A stretch of DNA of 64,000 bases. It comes from Tyto alba. Its lineage: Eukaryota > Chordata > Aves > Strigiformes > Tytonidae. The notes below the pieces were generated by a model that saw only the letters and a program-made list of their open reading frames with translations, was not told the origin of the DNA and did not search any database. This document shows, in pieces, positions 37,425-50,585 of the stretch. The translations under genes and the position numbers were made by a program. Each line of letters opens with the position of its first letter. The first letter of the stretch is position 1. Where the stretch lies: assembly GCF_018691265.1 (NCBI RefSeq), contig NW_024881313.1, positions 8,089,501 to 8,153,500 on the forward strand, written 5' to 3'.

Positions 37425-40400
37425 GGGGAGGGGCCCCTCTTGGTGGGATGAGATAGATTTTGGGGCATTTATGCAAAACTGCTTCAGTATAGTCAAAAAT
37501 CTTTCCAATCTTGCCCAAACGTACGTATCTCTGAGCCAAACCTCCACTGAGCAGACACAAGGAGGAGTGCAAGTCGTTGTTTCCAAAGCTTATTCCAGAA
37601 AGGATGGGATAATTGCATGTTCTTTCTAAACTGCAGCAATATATTTTTCAACTCTAATATTTTGATTTATTCTACAGCATTCGAAATGGTTATGTTGCAG
37701 CACTCTTGCCACAGTGCCCAGTTACTTTATCATCACCTAAGGCTCAACAATTCAGTTGTGTTCATTCATTTTGCACTTGATCCCTCTCACATGCCTGTTT
37801 AAACACAGTTAGAACTGCACCAATGACCCAAGGATCATAGGAAACAAAATATTATGGACCATTCTATTCCCTGCCATTTATCTATACATAGACCAAAGAT
37901 TTTACAAGCAAAAGTGCAAGTTTTCATGTGTTTTGCTTCTGCAAAGTACAAGTTCTTTAACAAGAGCAGAATTGCATGTTCTTGCATTCTCAGCAAAACA
38001 TGGAAGAGACATTTAGTCCAGGACAAACTTTCATTTTACTTTTATTTTGTGTATTTCTGCACCTCTGTCTGCCTAATCCCTACCGTCCGTCCCCAGCACT
38101 GTCTAAGAAATACAAGAATTTTGTTACAAAAAATTAAAAGGGTTCAATATCTGCACTGCTAAAGAACAGAAAGAGAAATCTGAGTCATCATCGGCATGTC
38201 AGACTTGTAAAATAGGGCAAAAGTGCTCAGAGGATGGGATGAAATAGTCATGTCTGAAGAGGAAGAACAAGGCTTTCAACTAATTGGGTTTGCCTTGGTG
38301 GAGTTAGTCATGCCATACAGCCACTCCTGGAGATATTCACCCACACTTTGCCTGTGTGCTGAGCTCTGCTCCTGTCCTGGAGTGCTGTTGCATCTACTGG
38401 AGTGTGAACAGCAGGACTGGTACCAGAGATCTTGCTGACTCGGGACTGGGTATCCACCAGGGACCATAAGCAGTCAAAGAGGGAAGAGAAACTCTTCCAG
38501 GCCACAGCTATTTTCAGCCCAGAGAATTTTTGTGAGGACCATTCCGTTTGAGTTTTTGGAATCCCTCTGTGCATCCAAGTGATCTAAACCTTACAAAGAC
38601 ATCTGAGATCCTTGTTGCTTGTGGATACAGCAGTAAAATAGAATTCAAATTCCAATGTCAATGTTAAGACAATGTCTTCCTTAAAAATTCTGCTGGGGTA
38701 AAATCAAGTCAATACAACTGTAGAAAACACAGTTTAAAGGTACCTTTGAAGGTCATGTACTTCATTCTCCTATCTTAGAGCAACTGTCTGGAATCCAGTG
38801 CTCATTCTGACAGCAGTCTGCAGCCATAGTTCTACTGAAATATCAGATGAGCATGGTTTCCAAATCTTATTGCATTAAATAATAAATATAAGTCTGTACA
38901 AAAACTCAAAAATAATTATGATGTGAAAAAAAGAATGTTTGAAAAACTGGAACAAGTTCTTAATTTTCTATATTTGAGAGCAGTAACACTAGAACATCAT
39001 CTAAATATGACATCTGTGGATGCTGGCCATTGTTGGGATTCTTGTGAAATAATCTAATCCCTTAACATCATAAATAAAAAGTAATCATAATGGTGGTAAG
39101 ATGAATAGATATTTACTGTGGGAAGCAATAAATAAACTGGCTACTGGCATTCCTTTATGACATCTGGCTTTCTATGCCCACCCTTATGTTAGCTACATGG
39201 ATATTCATCTTCAACATTTCTAGGTATTCATCCTCCAAACTTTTTGATATTCATCCAGTTTGGTTTTCATTTTAATTATAGTGGATCAAATTTCTCTTCA
39301 TCAGCTACATTTGGCTCCTTAATAACAGTGGTCGATCAAACTAATATTTGAGGCTACACTCTGCATCGTGGCTCCAACAACCACCTTTTGTGCCCTCCTC
39401 ACTGGCCTGCTTACAATGCTGAAGACTCCAACCTAACCTTGGCCTACCAGCTGTCTCCAGTACAGTAACATCTCAGAGGCATTGTGATGCTTTGCTTGGC
39501 AAGATCATATGGCCCTCACAAAGGTTTATAGGAGCACTCCTTGAAAAGCATCCTCCTGTCTTACTTCCTGTGGTGGTGGGAGTGTGGACCAATCTAAAAC
39601 AGCCTTCATTTTAACAGGTTAAAATGGGCTGAAGAAAGAGAAGGAGGTCATCTTCTTGGCTGATGTAATCTGTCCATCATCTGAGGGGCTTGTAATGAAG
39701 TGTGGTGAATTCACCTTTTCAAGAATATTTGTAATTTATAATTGCTTAGTTATGTTGTCACCTAGAAAAAAATGGAATCTTTCTCACATTAGTGTTAGAT
39801 GATCACGATATTAAAAGGAAGGTATATATAGTGTATTTCTCCTTTCCACCACTGAAACTTTGATTGCATACAGTGTACTTATATGTATGTCCTTCTATCA
39901 AATAATTTTTTCTATTATATTAAATTCAAAGCCATTAATATTTATTAAAAAAAACATCAACGTAGTGTGTGTTTTTAAATTAGACATGCTTCCAACACAT
40001 CTTCCATGCTTCATCATGGTGCTGATAAATAATTTAAGACAAATATTACTAACACTTTGATTTTTGTTACACAAACACTTCACTTGTTTAGAATTTATAA
40101 CATTTTATAAAGTGTTTGTCTGCCTAACATATTGAGCTCTTTTATTCTTCCAGCTTGTGGCCGTCTCTGCTTTTAAACAAATTACATTTCTGAATGAAGC
40201 TTCATTTGTTTTGTCATTGTATTATTCTGTCTGAAGCTTAAACTAAGCAAAGGGATCTCTGCTTTTCCATGCACATTTTACCTCTGACTCTTTCAGTCAT
40301 GTTGAGGTTTTCTGGAAGCCTTCCATAATTACAGTTTCATAATATACCAAGTGTGGTAACAATCTGTCTGTAGGCTGTCGAAACACCTCTTAAACCCTTT

Positions 40401-40959
40401 GAAACTGGTACATTTGTGATTCTTCATCTCTGTTCATCTGGAGGGAAGAAACAAGAGGGAGATTACCATTTAGTGGAATGGGCTTCCTTTATGTTCTTGT
40501 GGATGCATCTGTCCACAGCACAAAAGGCTCATGAATGTGGGTGACCTGTGCCTACCTTTGGATTCCTGCAAAGTTATGTTGGCTGCATTGTCAAAGGTTT
40601 AAAAACAGTCAACAGTGTGTATATAAAATCACTATGGCACTTCACAAGATACAGCAAAGTGGGATAAAATAGGGTTGAGTTGGATAAATATGATGGTAAA
40701 ATGCCTACTACCACAGAGAAAAGCAATAATACTTTTTGTCTGAGGTAACTGTATAGTGCATTTATCATCTTAGTGTATAAGTGCTGCCAAGAAGAGCAGC
40801 CTTGCTGACAGAGTAGACTGCAGCAACAGTTTATAGAGCATCTCGGTGTCCCTCATGTAAGGGGACAATGGCATGATCAAGCAGGGCTCAGTCACAGCCC
40901 TGTGTTTCCTTAATTCAGTCGGCTCCAAGACTGAAGTTGATCGTATTGAAAATACGCTT

Positions 40960-41035
40960 AGTACTCATAACAATAATAGTTATTTATGTGTGTTTCTATA
41001 GCCCACACAAACCTTCTACTTCTCAAAGAAAGAAA
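40960..41035 (-). mobile_element. Possible second L3-like tail fragment
   Basis: 'actcataacaataatagtta' followed by 'tttatgtgtgtttctatagc' and 'cttctacttctc' recalls the AATAATAATA...ATTTATATAGC phrase of L3-type tails, but only over about 45 bases. It is listed as a weak candidate; simple AT-rich chance similarity is the alternative. Confidence 0.28.
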
Positions 41036-42100
41036 GACCTCAATCATATTATATGACCATATTCATCAGTCTTTTTTTTCTCTTTTTGAGATAGATCATT
41101 TCCTTCAGATCCAATTGCCAAAAAAAATCTGCAGACATACAGCAGAACTGTTGCTGTTTTAAATCTCCTGTATTTTTTCAACTGCTAAATGTAAGACTTT
41201 ATGCTTTAGATTTTCATACAGAAAATATACAAGAGCTTTGTGGAAAATGTGTCGGGCATTCAATAAAGTATGCTATGCCAAAAGTATGGTATGTTTCTTC
41301 AGTTAGTTTTCCTCAGGGATTTTATTTGTGTTGCTCCTGGGTTGTATTAGTGTTGCTTTGTTAAAATATTTCCTTTTCCACTGTCATTTGACCATTTGTA
41401 GAGATGCTTCTTATTGGCTAACATCTTTTTTTATTATCACCTTCACTTGAAGGTCCCATTCCAGCTAACATAATAATAGGATATAGTGTCAGGAGATTCA
41501 TAAACCATAAGACCACTAATTCTAACACACTGCAGGCAAGTTATATGTATACCAACATAAAACAGAGTGACATGCAGTATTACAAAAGGTGTCACAGAAC
41601 TGGGGAATGTGTATATCACGCTATTCACTAATTGTCCAGATATGACAAAAATCATCTTGGGAGATGTATATGTAGTATGGAAAACCAACTTAAAGCACCG
41701 TCAGAAATAAATCCTGGCCTCAATGCAATTGTTTAATTTAACATTCTGAAGATGTGATATCATTTTTACCTAACTGTAAAAGAGCGAGCTTTGAAGTAAG
41801 ACTTCAGAAAATACTGAGTCATTTCCTGATTCAAATATAAATTGACTTCCAAAGTTGTCATTGCCTAAATCAGCTCTGGGTGCCACTAATCTGCAAGAGA
41901 AACTCCTTATTTTAATAGATTCACAGTGGAAACAGACACAGCTATAGGAGCAAAGTATTTATTTTCCATCATAATATTTTTCAAGATCTTTGACATCAAA
42001 GAAAGAAAGTGTTAATGCATTTTTGGTGGAGTTGCCTTGACACAGTGCAAATTTCTTTACACAAGCTTAATCATTTGGAGTAACGTATAAATTTTTACTT

Positions 42101-42280
42101 AACAATAATAATACTACTTTGCCATTTTATAATACCTTTTGCTTAATAAACACAAGACACTTTACACACACAATATATACACAGAATGGCTTACACATAT
42201 TGAAAGATGATGTTTTTATTCTACTCCTTAGGATCTTCTCCATTTTAAGGGAGGAAAAAATAGACATGCAAGAGCAGCTC
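42101..42280 (-). mobile_element. Ancient L3/MIR-like tail relic
   Basis: The run 'aacaataataatactacttt', 'cattttataataccttttgc' and 'cacaagacactttacacac' follows the order of the widespread amniote L3/SINE tail (AATAATAATA, then ATTTATATAGCGCCTTT, then AAAGCGCTTTACA). It then continues with 'ttctccattttaagggagga' and 'aaaaatagacatgcaag', like the CCATTTTACAGATGAGGAAA phrase. Divergence is high, and exact family and boundaries are uncertain. It has no coding content. Confidence 0.55.
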
Positions 42281-42640
42281 TACGACACTATCTTCTCCTG
42301 TGGAAGTGTGATGCTACTTGCTGAATAAGTATAAAATATTGACAGAAGACAAAGATGGAAACTTTCCTGCACCATGACATTCTCAAAAACCTTGTTTAAT
42401 GTTAACAGAAGTCATTAAAAAGAATGTGTTGAGGCTGTGATTGTCTGGGCAAATGTACTTGAATACACTTATTCATAAAGTATTTTTTGACCTCAATAAC
42501 AGTCTGAACACCAATTCTACCAAGCTTATGACACTTTGGCTAAAGCAAGCACTTGTCCTATTTCATCAGCATTCCTTACTCAGTCTAATAAATGCAACAG
42601 TCCCTATTGTCTTATTGTCAGCCCTCCTCTTTCTTTGTCC

Positions 42641-42672
42641 TTTGTTTTATTTTTTTTTTTTTATTTTATTTT
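42641..42672. repeat. T-rich tract
   Basis: A twelve-base T run interrupted by single A residues (ttttatt..., ttattttatttt). It generates the Phe-rich end of a chance open frame at 42441-42728. Confidence 0.9.
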
Positions 42673-45600
42673 CTGAAATATCTACTGAATTAACTAGCTT
42701 AGGCCTTGGAATTCCCCAAAACAGCTGAAGGAGTATGCTAGGGAAGAAGCACAACACAGCTGGGCTGCCCTTACACTCTTCCCTATGTTTCTGCCCTTGG
42801 CTGCTGTCAGAAGCAGGATACTGCTTGGGATGAACCTTTGCTCTGCCCACAAATGGTTATTTTTAAGAATTGTTCGGCTACTAAACTGGCAGTATTCTTA
42901 ATTCACTGTGCCTATCTCTGTGCTATTTACTATCTGAAGGTAAACATATGTACAATTATTTTCAGAGAAGTGTGGACAACTTCCATGACTTTTTCTTCAG
43001 TCTCATAAAATGTGGTGTTTACACTAACTCCAGTATCTTGAATCAGATTATGTGAGAGTTTTGGCCTGAATTTAAAAGAAGAAAATAAACTTATTGCTCA
43101 CAAGACTATGAAGGAAAGCCTGAAGTTAGGGATCTCTAGGATTCAGAAATGGAACTCAAGTCACGAGAATAGCCTGTATTTCTTAGTATTTTCAAATTCT
43201 TCTATGTTTTTCAGTCAATCTTATGATTTTGGCAATCTCATTTATTGGACTGATTTAAAATACAGAAAGACCAAAACACTGTCTGGAGCTCCAGATGGCA
43301 GATTTTCACTGACTCAGTTGGTATTTGCTCATTTTTGGTAAGATCTCTGGATCAAGGGTTCCCAAACTGTAGAGGCTTGTGGGGCTACAGTAAGTGATCC
43401 AGTGTTAACACTCAAGCAACAATTTAAGCAGATTTTTCAATGAAATTCTCGACAGTATATCTGCTCAGTGTGACATGACAAACCAGGTACTTTGAAAACT
43501 AGAACTTCAGATATTTTAAGCCACTCCTTATGCTTGCTGTTGACAACAACTGGCAGAAGGCTTACAGTATTATCGTAAAACTGTACTACATTCTATGGTA
43601 CAATCTCTTTTTAGGGTTTGCTCTAACATCTTTCATCATAGTAAAATCCCTGATTCCTGTCTCATGCAGTTTGCCAGGTTATATATAAATAGCATCTTCC
43701 CATAGAGATCAGGAATTTACAGCACTGTGCTCTGCCTTATCTCTTAGGATAGCAAAAAGAAAAGGGGAAAAAGGCAGGAAATAAAAACCCAATTATATGC
43801 TGATTTGCTAATGTTATTTTTCAGATTAAATGCCACTTTCTGTTACAAAAACTGTAGCAGTTGAAGCTGTCAGTTTTCTGAATGCTTTCACATGAAGCCC
43901 TGTCATAGCAGACAGAACGCTGGATAGTCAGGCTCCTTAGGGGGCCAGAAAAACTTTGACAGAGGTTTAACAGCCCTTGAAATTATATCCCCAAACCTTG
44001 AAAAGCCTGCTGGTTCAGTGGGAAAAGACATAAGCTGACCAAGTTATAAATAAACTCTTTTATCACAGGCAATGGTGTCTTGGTGACTTCAAAGGCCAAG
44101 CAAGAAGACTGATTTCTCTGAAGTCCCATAGACAGTAAGAACTTTATTGTGCTGGACAGGCAAATCCTGGTCCAGGGCTGCAATCTGATAATACTAAACT
44201 TTTTTCTTTATTTCCCCTTTCTTGTCCTGTTTTGATATCATCATCTGAATTTCTGGTAAACTGAGATCAGAAAACTTTCAATCTACATTTGATGTCAAAT
44301 CGAGACGTGTGTATTTAACACTTTGATTTCCTGTGCAGACTTTCTCTAATCTTGGAGCCAACACTATAAACATTTTAAATGTAATGAAAAACAAATCTAC
44401 AATTTCATACAGAGTTACTCACTGTCACCACTCCTTCTGCAGGTGAAAATTAAAGGATGTTCCTGAGTGCACTGTAAACTTTGTCTTTTCCCATATGTTT
44501 CAATATAGATCAGTGTTGAATATTAAAGAAAACAAAAGACTGAATTATATCTTAACACTAGGTCTAAAATAAAAAAAAAGTTCTTCAAATATAGATAGAG
44601 ATAGAGATCCTGGACCCCTTATTTTAAATATTGCCTAATATGTGATCCAAGCAGGATGAAAACTGGAGTGCTTCAGAGTGACAGGATATCGGAAGACCCA
44701 AAACCACATAACTTTTTACAAATCTTAGCCCTAACAGTGTATTGCTCATGCTAAAAATGTGCCAACATGGACATCTGACTTTTAAAAGATATATATTTTT
44801 TTTTCTTTCCAGAGAGATTCTCCTACTAGTCATAAGCAACCTGTTCATGAGACACAAGAGTAAGAATGGGAAAAGTCCATCCAGTTCCAATGTGCATATA
44901 CGTTGCCTTGTTTGGGGAGGAATTGGTGCTTGGTAACTAGGTGGGGAGGGGACACATGAACAGATAAAGTAGGACAAACAGGGCAGCATCAGCACTTGAA
45001 GTGAGTTGCACTGTAGTTAGTAATGCACATGTGTTTTTGACATAAGCATCTAAACAGAATGGGAGCGTCCCAGCCTTCTTCCTCCCTTCTTCCCTCAGAA
45101 CCAAAAGTAGAACTACTGGGATAAGGAAATGCCCATATTTTTATCAGCCTGTTTCAGAGCAAACCTTATCTTTAAGTTCATTTGTGAACTTATCTCTATT
45201 ACACATTGCAAAATTCATTTGTGTAAGGACTGCACGCAACTTGTTTCACTTACACTATTCAAACAAAAATACTGTATATTTCTCTCTGTATGCAAGGAAA
45301 ATCATGTCAGACACAGATACACAAAGGAAACACTGAAGCACAGAATATTGTCATTGGCAAAGTCAAGGAAAGAAGTTGACCAGCTGCCAATATTTAAGGA
45401 GAACCAGCGGAAGGGGCATTACTCCAAAGGACACATGCCTTAAAGTTCAGAGATGCAACAATCTTTCATGTTGGACAAAGACAAAGAAGAAATGTTCCAC
45501 CTGTTTCATGTGCCAAAGAAGCAGCCTCAATTTTAGATTTTTTTTTTTTGTATCCTGATGGTAGATAAGTATTAAAGGGGTTAGGTAGCATGATATTTTC

Positions 45601-46953
45601 TTTAGAAAACATCCTTGCCAACTGAGAAAGACCTAGAAGAACAGAAGTCTTCTAGCAGAAGGTAGCTCAGTGACAGGCTTCCATGCACTACCTAAAACTA
45701 CATGCTAACTTCTATACTTTTTATTTAAAAGATATGTTGCTTTTACTATTGTATCTCTTTATGCTTCTGATGTTTTAATTTTCTGCATATGGCATCACAA
45801 AGTGTCACAGGGAAGGATTACCCTAAACTGGGATATCACAACCCAATTGTGTCATTAGTACCATACAACTGTGCAGGAGAATTTGTTTTAAAACAGAGCT
45901 GTTAAACTGTTAAAAAGCAACCAGTGAATTTAATTTTTTTTTTTGAGACACATTAAAAAGTGATGATTTTCTGAAAATCTAGCCCCTCATATTGGATGAC
46001 CAGAAGCACCAATTACTTCTACCAATAAGAATCAAATTTATTGAACTATGAATATGGTGTCTAGAGAATGTCTCACTAGTGGTAAAATTAATACCTGAGG
46101 TCTGCATCAGTATGATGTATTAGTTTATTCACAGTGCAAACCATCTGGTTGCAAAATTCTGTGTATTAACTTTTTCGAAATAGGTTCTTTTTAAATTTTG
46201 TGTGCAGCGTTTTGATGGAGGAAAAAATAAATACATCAAGAATTTCTTTGAACTCTTTTCTCTTCCTGTTCTCTTCTTGACAAGGATATCTCATGATTGT
46301 CCTTTTGTCATTCCATCACCATCTTGACAATTCCTGCACCACAGTGCATCTTTGCTCCTTTCATCACCCTGCTAACTTTCTGTTTTTCTTCCAGATATAG
46401 TGACTTATTTTTCCTCACACCCCCTCAAAGATCACACAAGTCAAAGTCTGTTTGGGATCAGTTTATTACATTTCTCAGCCACATTGCTGTAGATGAACAT
46501 AGCTGATCTGTGTGTGACCATGTTCAGGATATGGACTCTGACCATGCATCATCCATCATGTGTTCCTGCTGTTGAACATGATATTCCCTGGTTAGACCAC
46601 AGACATTAAATTACTCAAAGATAGCTCAGGAACAGCCCATAAGACGTTATTTCATGGAGTCAGTCAACAGATGATAGTATCCTAAACTTGATCACTAGGC
46701 AGTTACCATAAATATATATTTAGAGGGTATTACAGGAATATTATCTTTATTCAAAGATTGTTGGGATTAATTTCATTTCTGGTTTCTCAACTCCTACCCT
46801 ACTATATACTAAGTCCTTTTCATGCTACCCTAACATACTTTGGCTCTTGCTTTGGCGACCATGGAACATAGTGTTTTGCAATTTTAATATTGTTATAACC
46901 CTCAGCCTAGTATTCTGAAGCGACCTTTCCTTACCTTTCATAACTGACTACTT

Positions 46954-46992
46954 GATATACATATGTATATATACAAATATATAAACATATTT
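46954..46992. repeat. AT-rich (ATAT/ACAT) microsatellite
   Basis: Irregular alternating motif 'gatatacatatgtatatata' continuing to 'aaatatataaacata'. An eroded dinucleotide-type repeat. Confidence 0.85.
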
Positions 46993-47329
46993 AATTGCCA
47001 ATAAATTAATATTTTCTTCTAAAATATACATTCATGGCAATCACATTTCATTATTCTGTTGGTATTCCTTAATATTATACTAATTTAATCTCAATGTAAG
47101 CACAGAATCTGTAATAAAATACAAACAAAAAACTACCCTGCCTCTCCCCAAAATGTCCTGAATTACTATGCTAAAGTTTCAAATTCTCCTTCTCAGATTA
47201 TAAATCCTCCTTCAGCACTGAAGAAGTAGCTTGTGTATAAAGACATATTTTTGCTATTTCAAGGCCTTATGTTGAACTCCTGCTGACTACCTCCTTGTCC
47301 TATGTATTCAATGTATATTAAGGGAGATG

Positions 47330-47343
47330 AAAAAAAAAAAAAA
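47330..47343. repeat. Poly-A run (14)
   Basis: Short homopolymer after 'gggagatg'. Confidence 0.9.
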
Positions 47344-48169
47344 CAAAGTACTTTTAAAATTCACCTGTGCACCTTCATGCTTTTCTTTCAGTGAAAATGA
47401 TACTTCACTGTCTTATCTCTTTTCAACCCAATTTTATATCCTGGCTAACAGTCCCATATAAGGCTACTACCTAGTACTGTTCTACATTTTTCTACGTGTT
47501 TGTCTTGAACTTAGAACATAGCATGTGATACCTTTAACACTTTTAATGCCATTAATGTCTCCTTATATCATCCTACAAAGATCTGAAAATTTAATCAACT
47601 CTTTATAATTATTAATTTAAAAAGCCTGTCCTGAGTTATCAATGCAAGCATCTATCTGTAAATAAGGAAAATGCTTTAGTGTGAGATTATCAGTCTTCAC
47701 ATTATTCTATGGCAATGACTGGCTTTCCTACTCTCAAACTTATTCTTCTGAGACTTTTATTTGAAAATCATTAGTTCAGTGTTCAGTGTTGAACCAGACA
47801 AACTGGTAATATCATCAAAGGTGGTAATGAACAAACTGCCCAAAGAATACTATGAAAGTGCTGCAGTGGTATTTTTATTAGTCGGGAGTTTCAAAAAAAA
47901 GGCAGCAAATTTAGTTATTTAACCCATTAATGTATGTTTGTCTTGTGGATTCTGACTGCCACCTTAATCTCTATGTCACTGGGAACAGAAACAAATAATA
48001 GTTACTCTAAATGTCATTGGTACATTATCTAAAGCAAATTAAATTTTTAGTTTGATATCTGGTCCTGAACCAACTGGCTTCCTTCAGATTTTACCATGCC
48101 CCTTAGTGAAAATGTTGCTGTGATCCACAAACTGAATCTGGAATTAGATCTAGTTAGATCCTTGTCCAG

Positions 48170-48206
48170 ACTCTGGAGGTCTTCCATTGACTTTTATGGA
48201 CTCTGT
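48170..48206. mobile_element. Possible MITE-like half-element
   Basis: 'tctggaggtcttccattgac' followed by 'ttttatggactctg' resembles the centre and right arm of the family proposed at 33875, with the CCATTGACTTCAATGG centre changed to ccattgacttttatgg. The similarity is short and uncertain. Confidence 0.28.
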
Positions 48207-48954
48207 AATAGGCAGTTGATCATGTTAGTATTAAGCTGTATTGGAACCAGAATTTTCCTGCTGCAGGTACATTTTGTCTGCAGATTTACCTTTAGGTTAG
48301 CTATTTCTAAATAATATCATATTATAAAAATTATATAATAATAAATCATTGTGAAGCCTAGAAACGAAAAGGACCACAGAGGAGCCCACAGTCAGGTTTC
48401 TGACACAGTAGTAGCTTCCTTCCTTCCTCTGCCCATCCTTCACTAGCACTGTAGCTGCCAGCTCTTTGTCACCAAGATGGTCACACAGGGAAGGATGTTT
48501 GGAGACACAGGAAATTCAGAACTCAGAATAAACTGGGGGTACAGTCCAAATGCATTGATTAACCCTGACTTGTCCTTTGATAACTACTTGTTCTTCAGCA
48601 CAAAGTGCCTGGAGGTTGTTAGCACTATCTATTGAGAATGGTCCCTGGTCCATATTAACTTCTAGACTGGAAGCTAGGGCATGTTCAGGTTGGCACTCAA
48701 GTAACATGCATCTGACTTGGACTGAAATGTTAGTTTTGTTTTCCTGGCAAATCCTGCAAGAGAAAGCAAGTGTTGATTTGTCCCAAAGTAGAAGGCTTCA
48801 ACCTGGCACAGAGAGATACTGCTTTATTCTGCTAGCTTGAGCCAGAATGCGTACAGCTTGGCTTTGTTGTAACCTGTTGACAAATCAATAGCAAAGAATA
48901 GCATAAGTCTTAAGAGGAGGTCTTCTGGCCTTAAGGAGACCTTGGAGAAACAGT

Positions 48955-49135
48955 AAGCAGCCTTGCCTCTGATCTGCTGAGTGACCATGGGCAAGTTGCT
49001 TTGCTGCTATGTGTATCAGTTTCTTGTCTTTCAACTAAGTGTTGTAATGATGTCTACAGCACCCTGCTTATAAAGTGCTTTAAGATTTATTTGTAAAAGT
49101 GCTACAGAAAAGGAATGTGTTATTCATCATCCCTG
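48955..49135 (+). mobile_element. MIR/CORE-SINE-like relic, forward
   Basis: The order 'gcctctgatctgctgagtga', 'ccatgggcaagttgctttgc', 'gtatcagtttcttgtctttc', 'gttgtaatgatg', then 'ttataaagtgctttaag' follows the MIR core and 3' end. In MIR, the phrase '...TGTGACCTTGGGCAAGTTAC' is followed by 'CTCAGTTTCC', 'GTTGTTGTGAGG' and 'GTAAAGCGCTT'. The copy is heavily diverged and lacks a clear tRNA-derived head. MIR-type SINEs are ancient amniote elements, mobilised by L2-type LINEs and long inactive. A related core SINE family is an alternative assignment. A RepeatMasker-style profile search would settle the subfamily. Confidence 0.72.
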
Positions 49136-49747
49136 TTTCATTGTTAAATTAGACTATATTAAATTTATGGATATATTATTTTATTATATCCCCAGTGCTA
49201 CAGAGGTCTATCAAATCAGGGAATAAAATACTAATGTATTTTCAATACAACTCATGAACCTTTGGTCCATGCACAGGAAGAAAGGAGGAAAAAGCGGAAT
49301 TCCTAAAACTGAGTTGACATGGATACATAGCAAGATCTCACTTCATGGGCTGTCACCCTGTGTCGAAAGCTGTAAAGAGATGAGGGACCAAGTGCAGGGC
49401 TTGTGCTCCACAGGTTCCTGGCAGCAGTTGGTTTACAGGCTTTGATGGCCCACAGACAACTGTGTAGAGGAATTAATATGATGAAGAAATTATTTCACTC
49501 CCTGGCAGTCTTACTTAGACTATGTCACTCTGCTGTGAACTGGAAATGGAGAGTCTAGTATACAGTGTTATCTTTCAAATCATGGGTTGTCAAAGACACT
49601 GGGAGCGTTTTTTTCATGGCACAGTTTCTATCTATCATGAATACTTGCAAGATCTGTAACTTTCACATGCTTTGACTTTTCTATCCTTGCTGTGTTAGCT
49701 ACCCCTGCCCTCGCATAAAAGGGTGGGGGAGAAGAGGGAGGGTCTAG

Positions 49748-49860
49748 ACCCAGAGAGTTTAAACAACATGTCCAAAGCCACAAAATAGGTGTGGCAGAAT
49801 GAGATCTGAATGTGTCTCCTGAGGGCGAAGCGAGGGCATTAATCATCAGCTTTCTTAACC
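49748..49860 (-). mobile_element. MIR-like SINE relic, reverse
   Basis: Read on the + strand, the segment runs 'gacccagagagtttaaacaa', 'catgtccaaagccacaaaat', 'aggtgtggcagaatgagatc' and 'tgaatgtgtctcctgaggg'. This matches the order of the reverse-complemented MIR core and tRNA-related part (cagagaggttaa, gcccaaggtcacac, tggcagagccgggat, cgaacccagg). It is diverged and probably truncated at both ends. It sits about 620 bp downstream of the forward MIR-like relic, in the opposite direction. Being non-coding and old, it has no expected activity of its own. Confidence 0.7.
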
Positions 49861-50439
49861 TCACCCACCCCTCTTGTTGTTTGTCAAATTATCTTTTTCT
49901 TCCTTTCAGTTCCTGTTTTCACTTAAATTTTGAGTTTGCTCGGACCTTCCTTGTTTGTTTCTAGAAAGCTACTTTATTGTTAGGGAAGTTCTTAAGAGAC
50001 TTCACTGCACATTTTCCCCCACTCCCAAATTCTGCAGGGCCATTTTGTCTCTCAGGTCTTTTGGGAGATGGGGTGCACTGGCTGGAAGAGGGCCGAGGGC
50101 TGAGGTGGGAGTGCTCCTGGGCACGCATGCAACACTGCTTCAGGGAACACTCTGCTTCTCGGGCAATTCTTTTGATGTTTGACAATATATTTTATTCAGG
50201 GAGTCACATTTCACCTCTAATATATTTAAGTTTTGTCTGTGGTTCAAGAATCACCATTAGAGTTGTTGCTTTTTCTGTGTTTTGGTCTTGGAGACCTAAC
50301 AAAGCTGCAGCCAATAAAAACTCATTTTTTCTGTCGTATGCCCAAAAAATATCATCATGTAACTAACAAATATCATATTTTGGTTACAATATCAGATGGG
50401 CAGAGCTTGTTACCTCCCAGCAGATTAACCTTTGAATCT

Positions 50440-50585
50440 TTACCGATTCATTAACTGTGCACATCAGTCACCAGATTTCAGTAAAATTTATTGCAATTAA
50501 GCATTGCAGTGCTGTGGAGGCTGAATAGGATTCTCCGTTATCAGTACCATTAATGGCTTTCTGAACTCTTGCCAGTTCATTCACC
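50440..50585. promoter_or_regulatory. Candidate conserved noncoding block
   Basis: Includes 'tttattgcaattaagcattg' (50488), 'ggattctccgttatcagtac' and the palindromic word 'ccattaatgg' (50548-50557, perfectly self-complementary). No repeat and no coding frame. Confidence 0.22.

Larger units (their letters stand above)
33020..48940. other. AT-rich noncoding DNA with sparse old repeats
   Basis: Apart from the relics and simple repeats listed, the stretch is unique AT-rich sequence. The longest frame is 144 codons at 35050-35484 on the plus strand. It has no domain and no splice or promoter support, and frames of this length are expected by chance here. The segment 40110-40385 has a complex, repeat-free texture and could hold a conserved element. 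Confidence 0.55.

Noticed and set aside
37186..37572. 128-codon Asn/Lys-rich minus-strand frame
   Set aside because: Its composition comes from the T/G low-complexity tract and (TTG)n; no domain or splice context.
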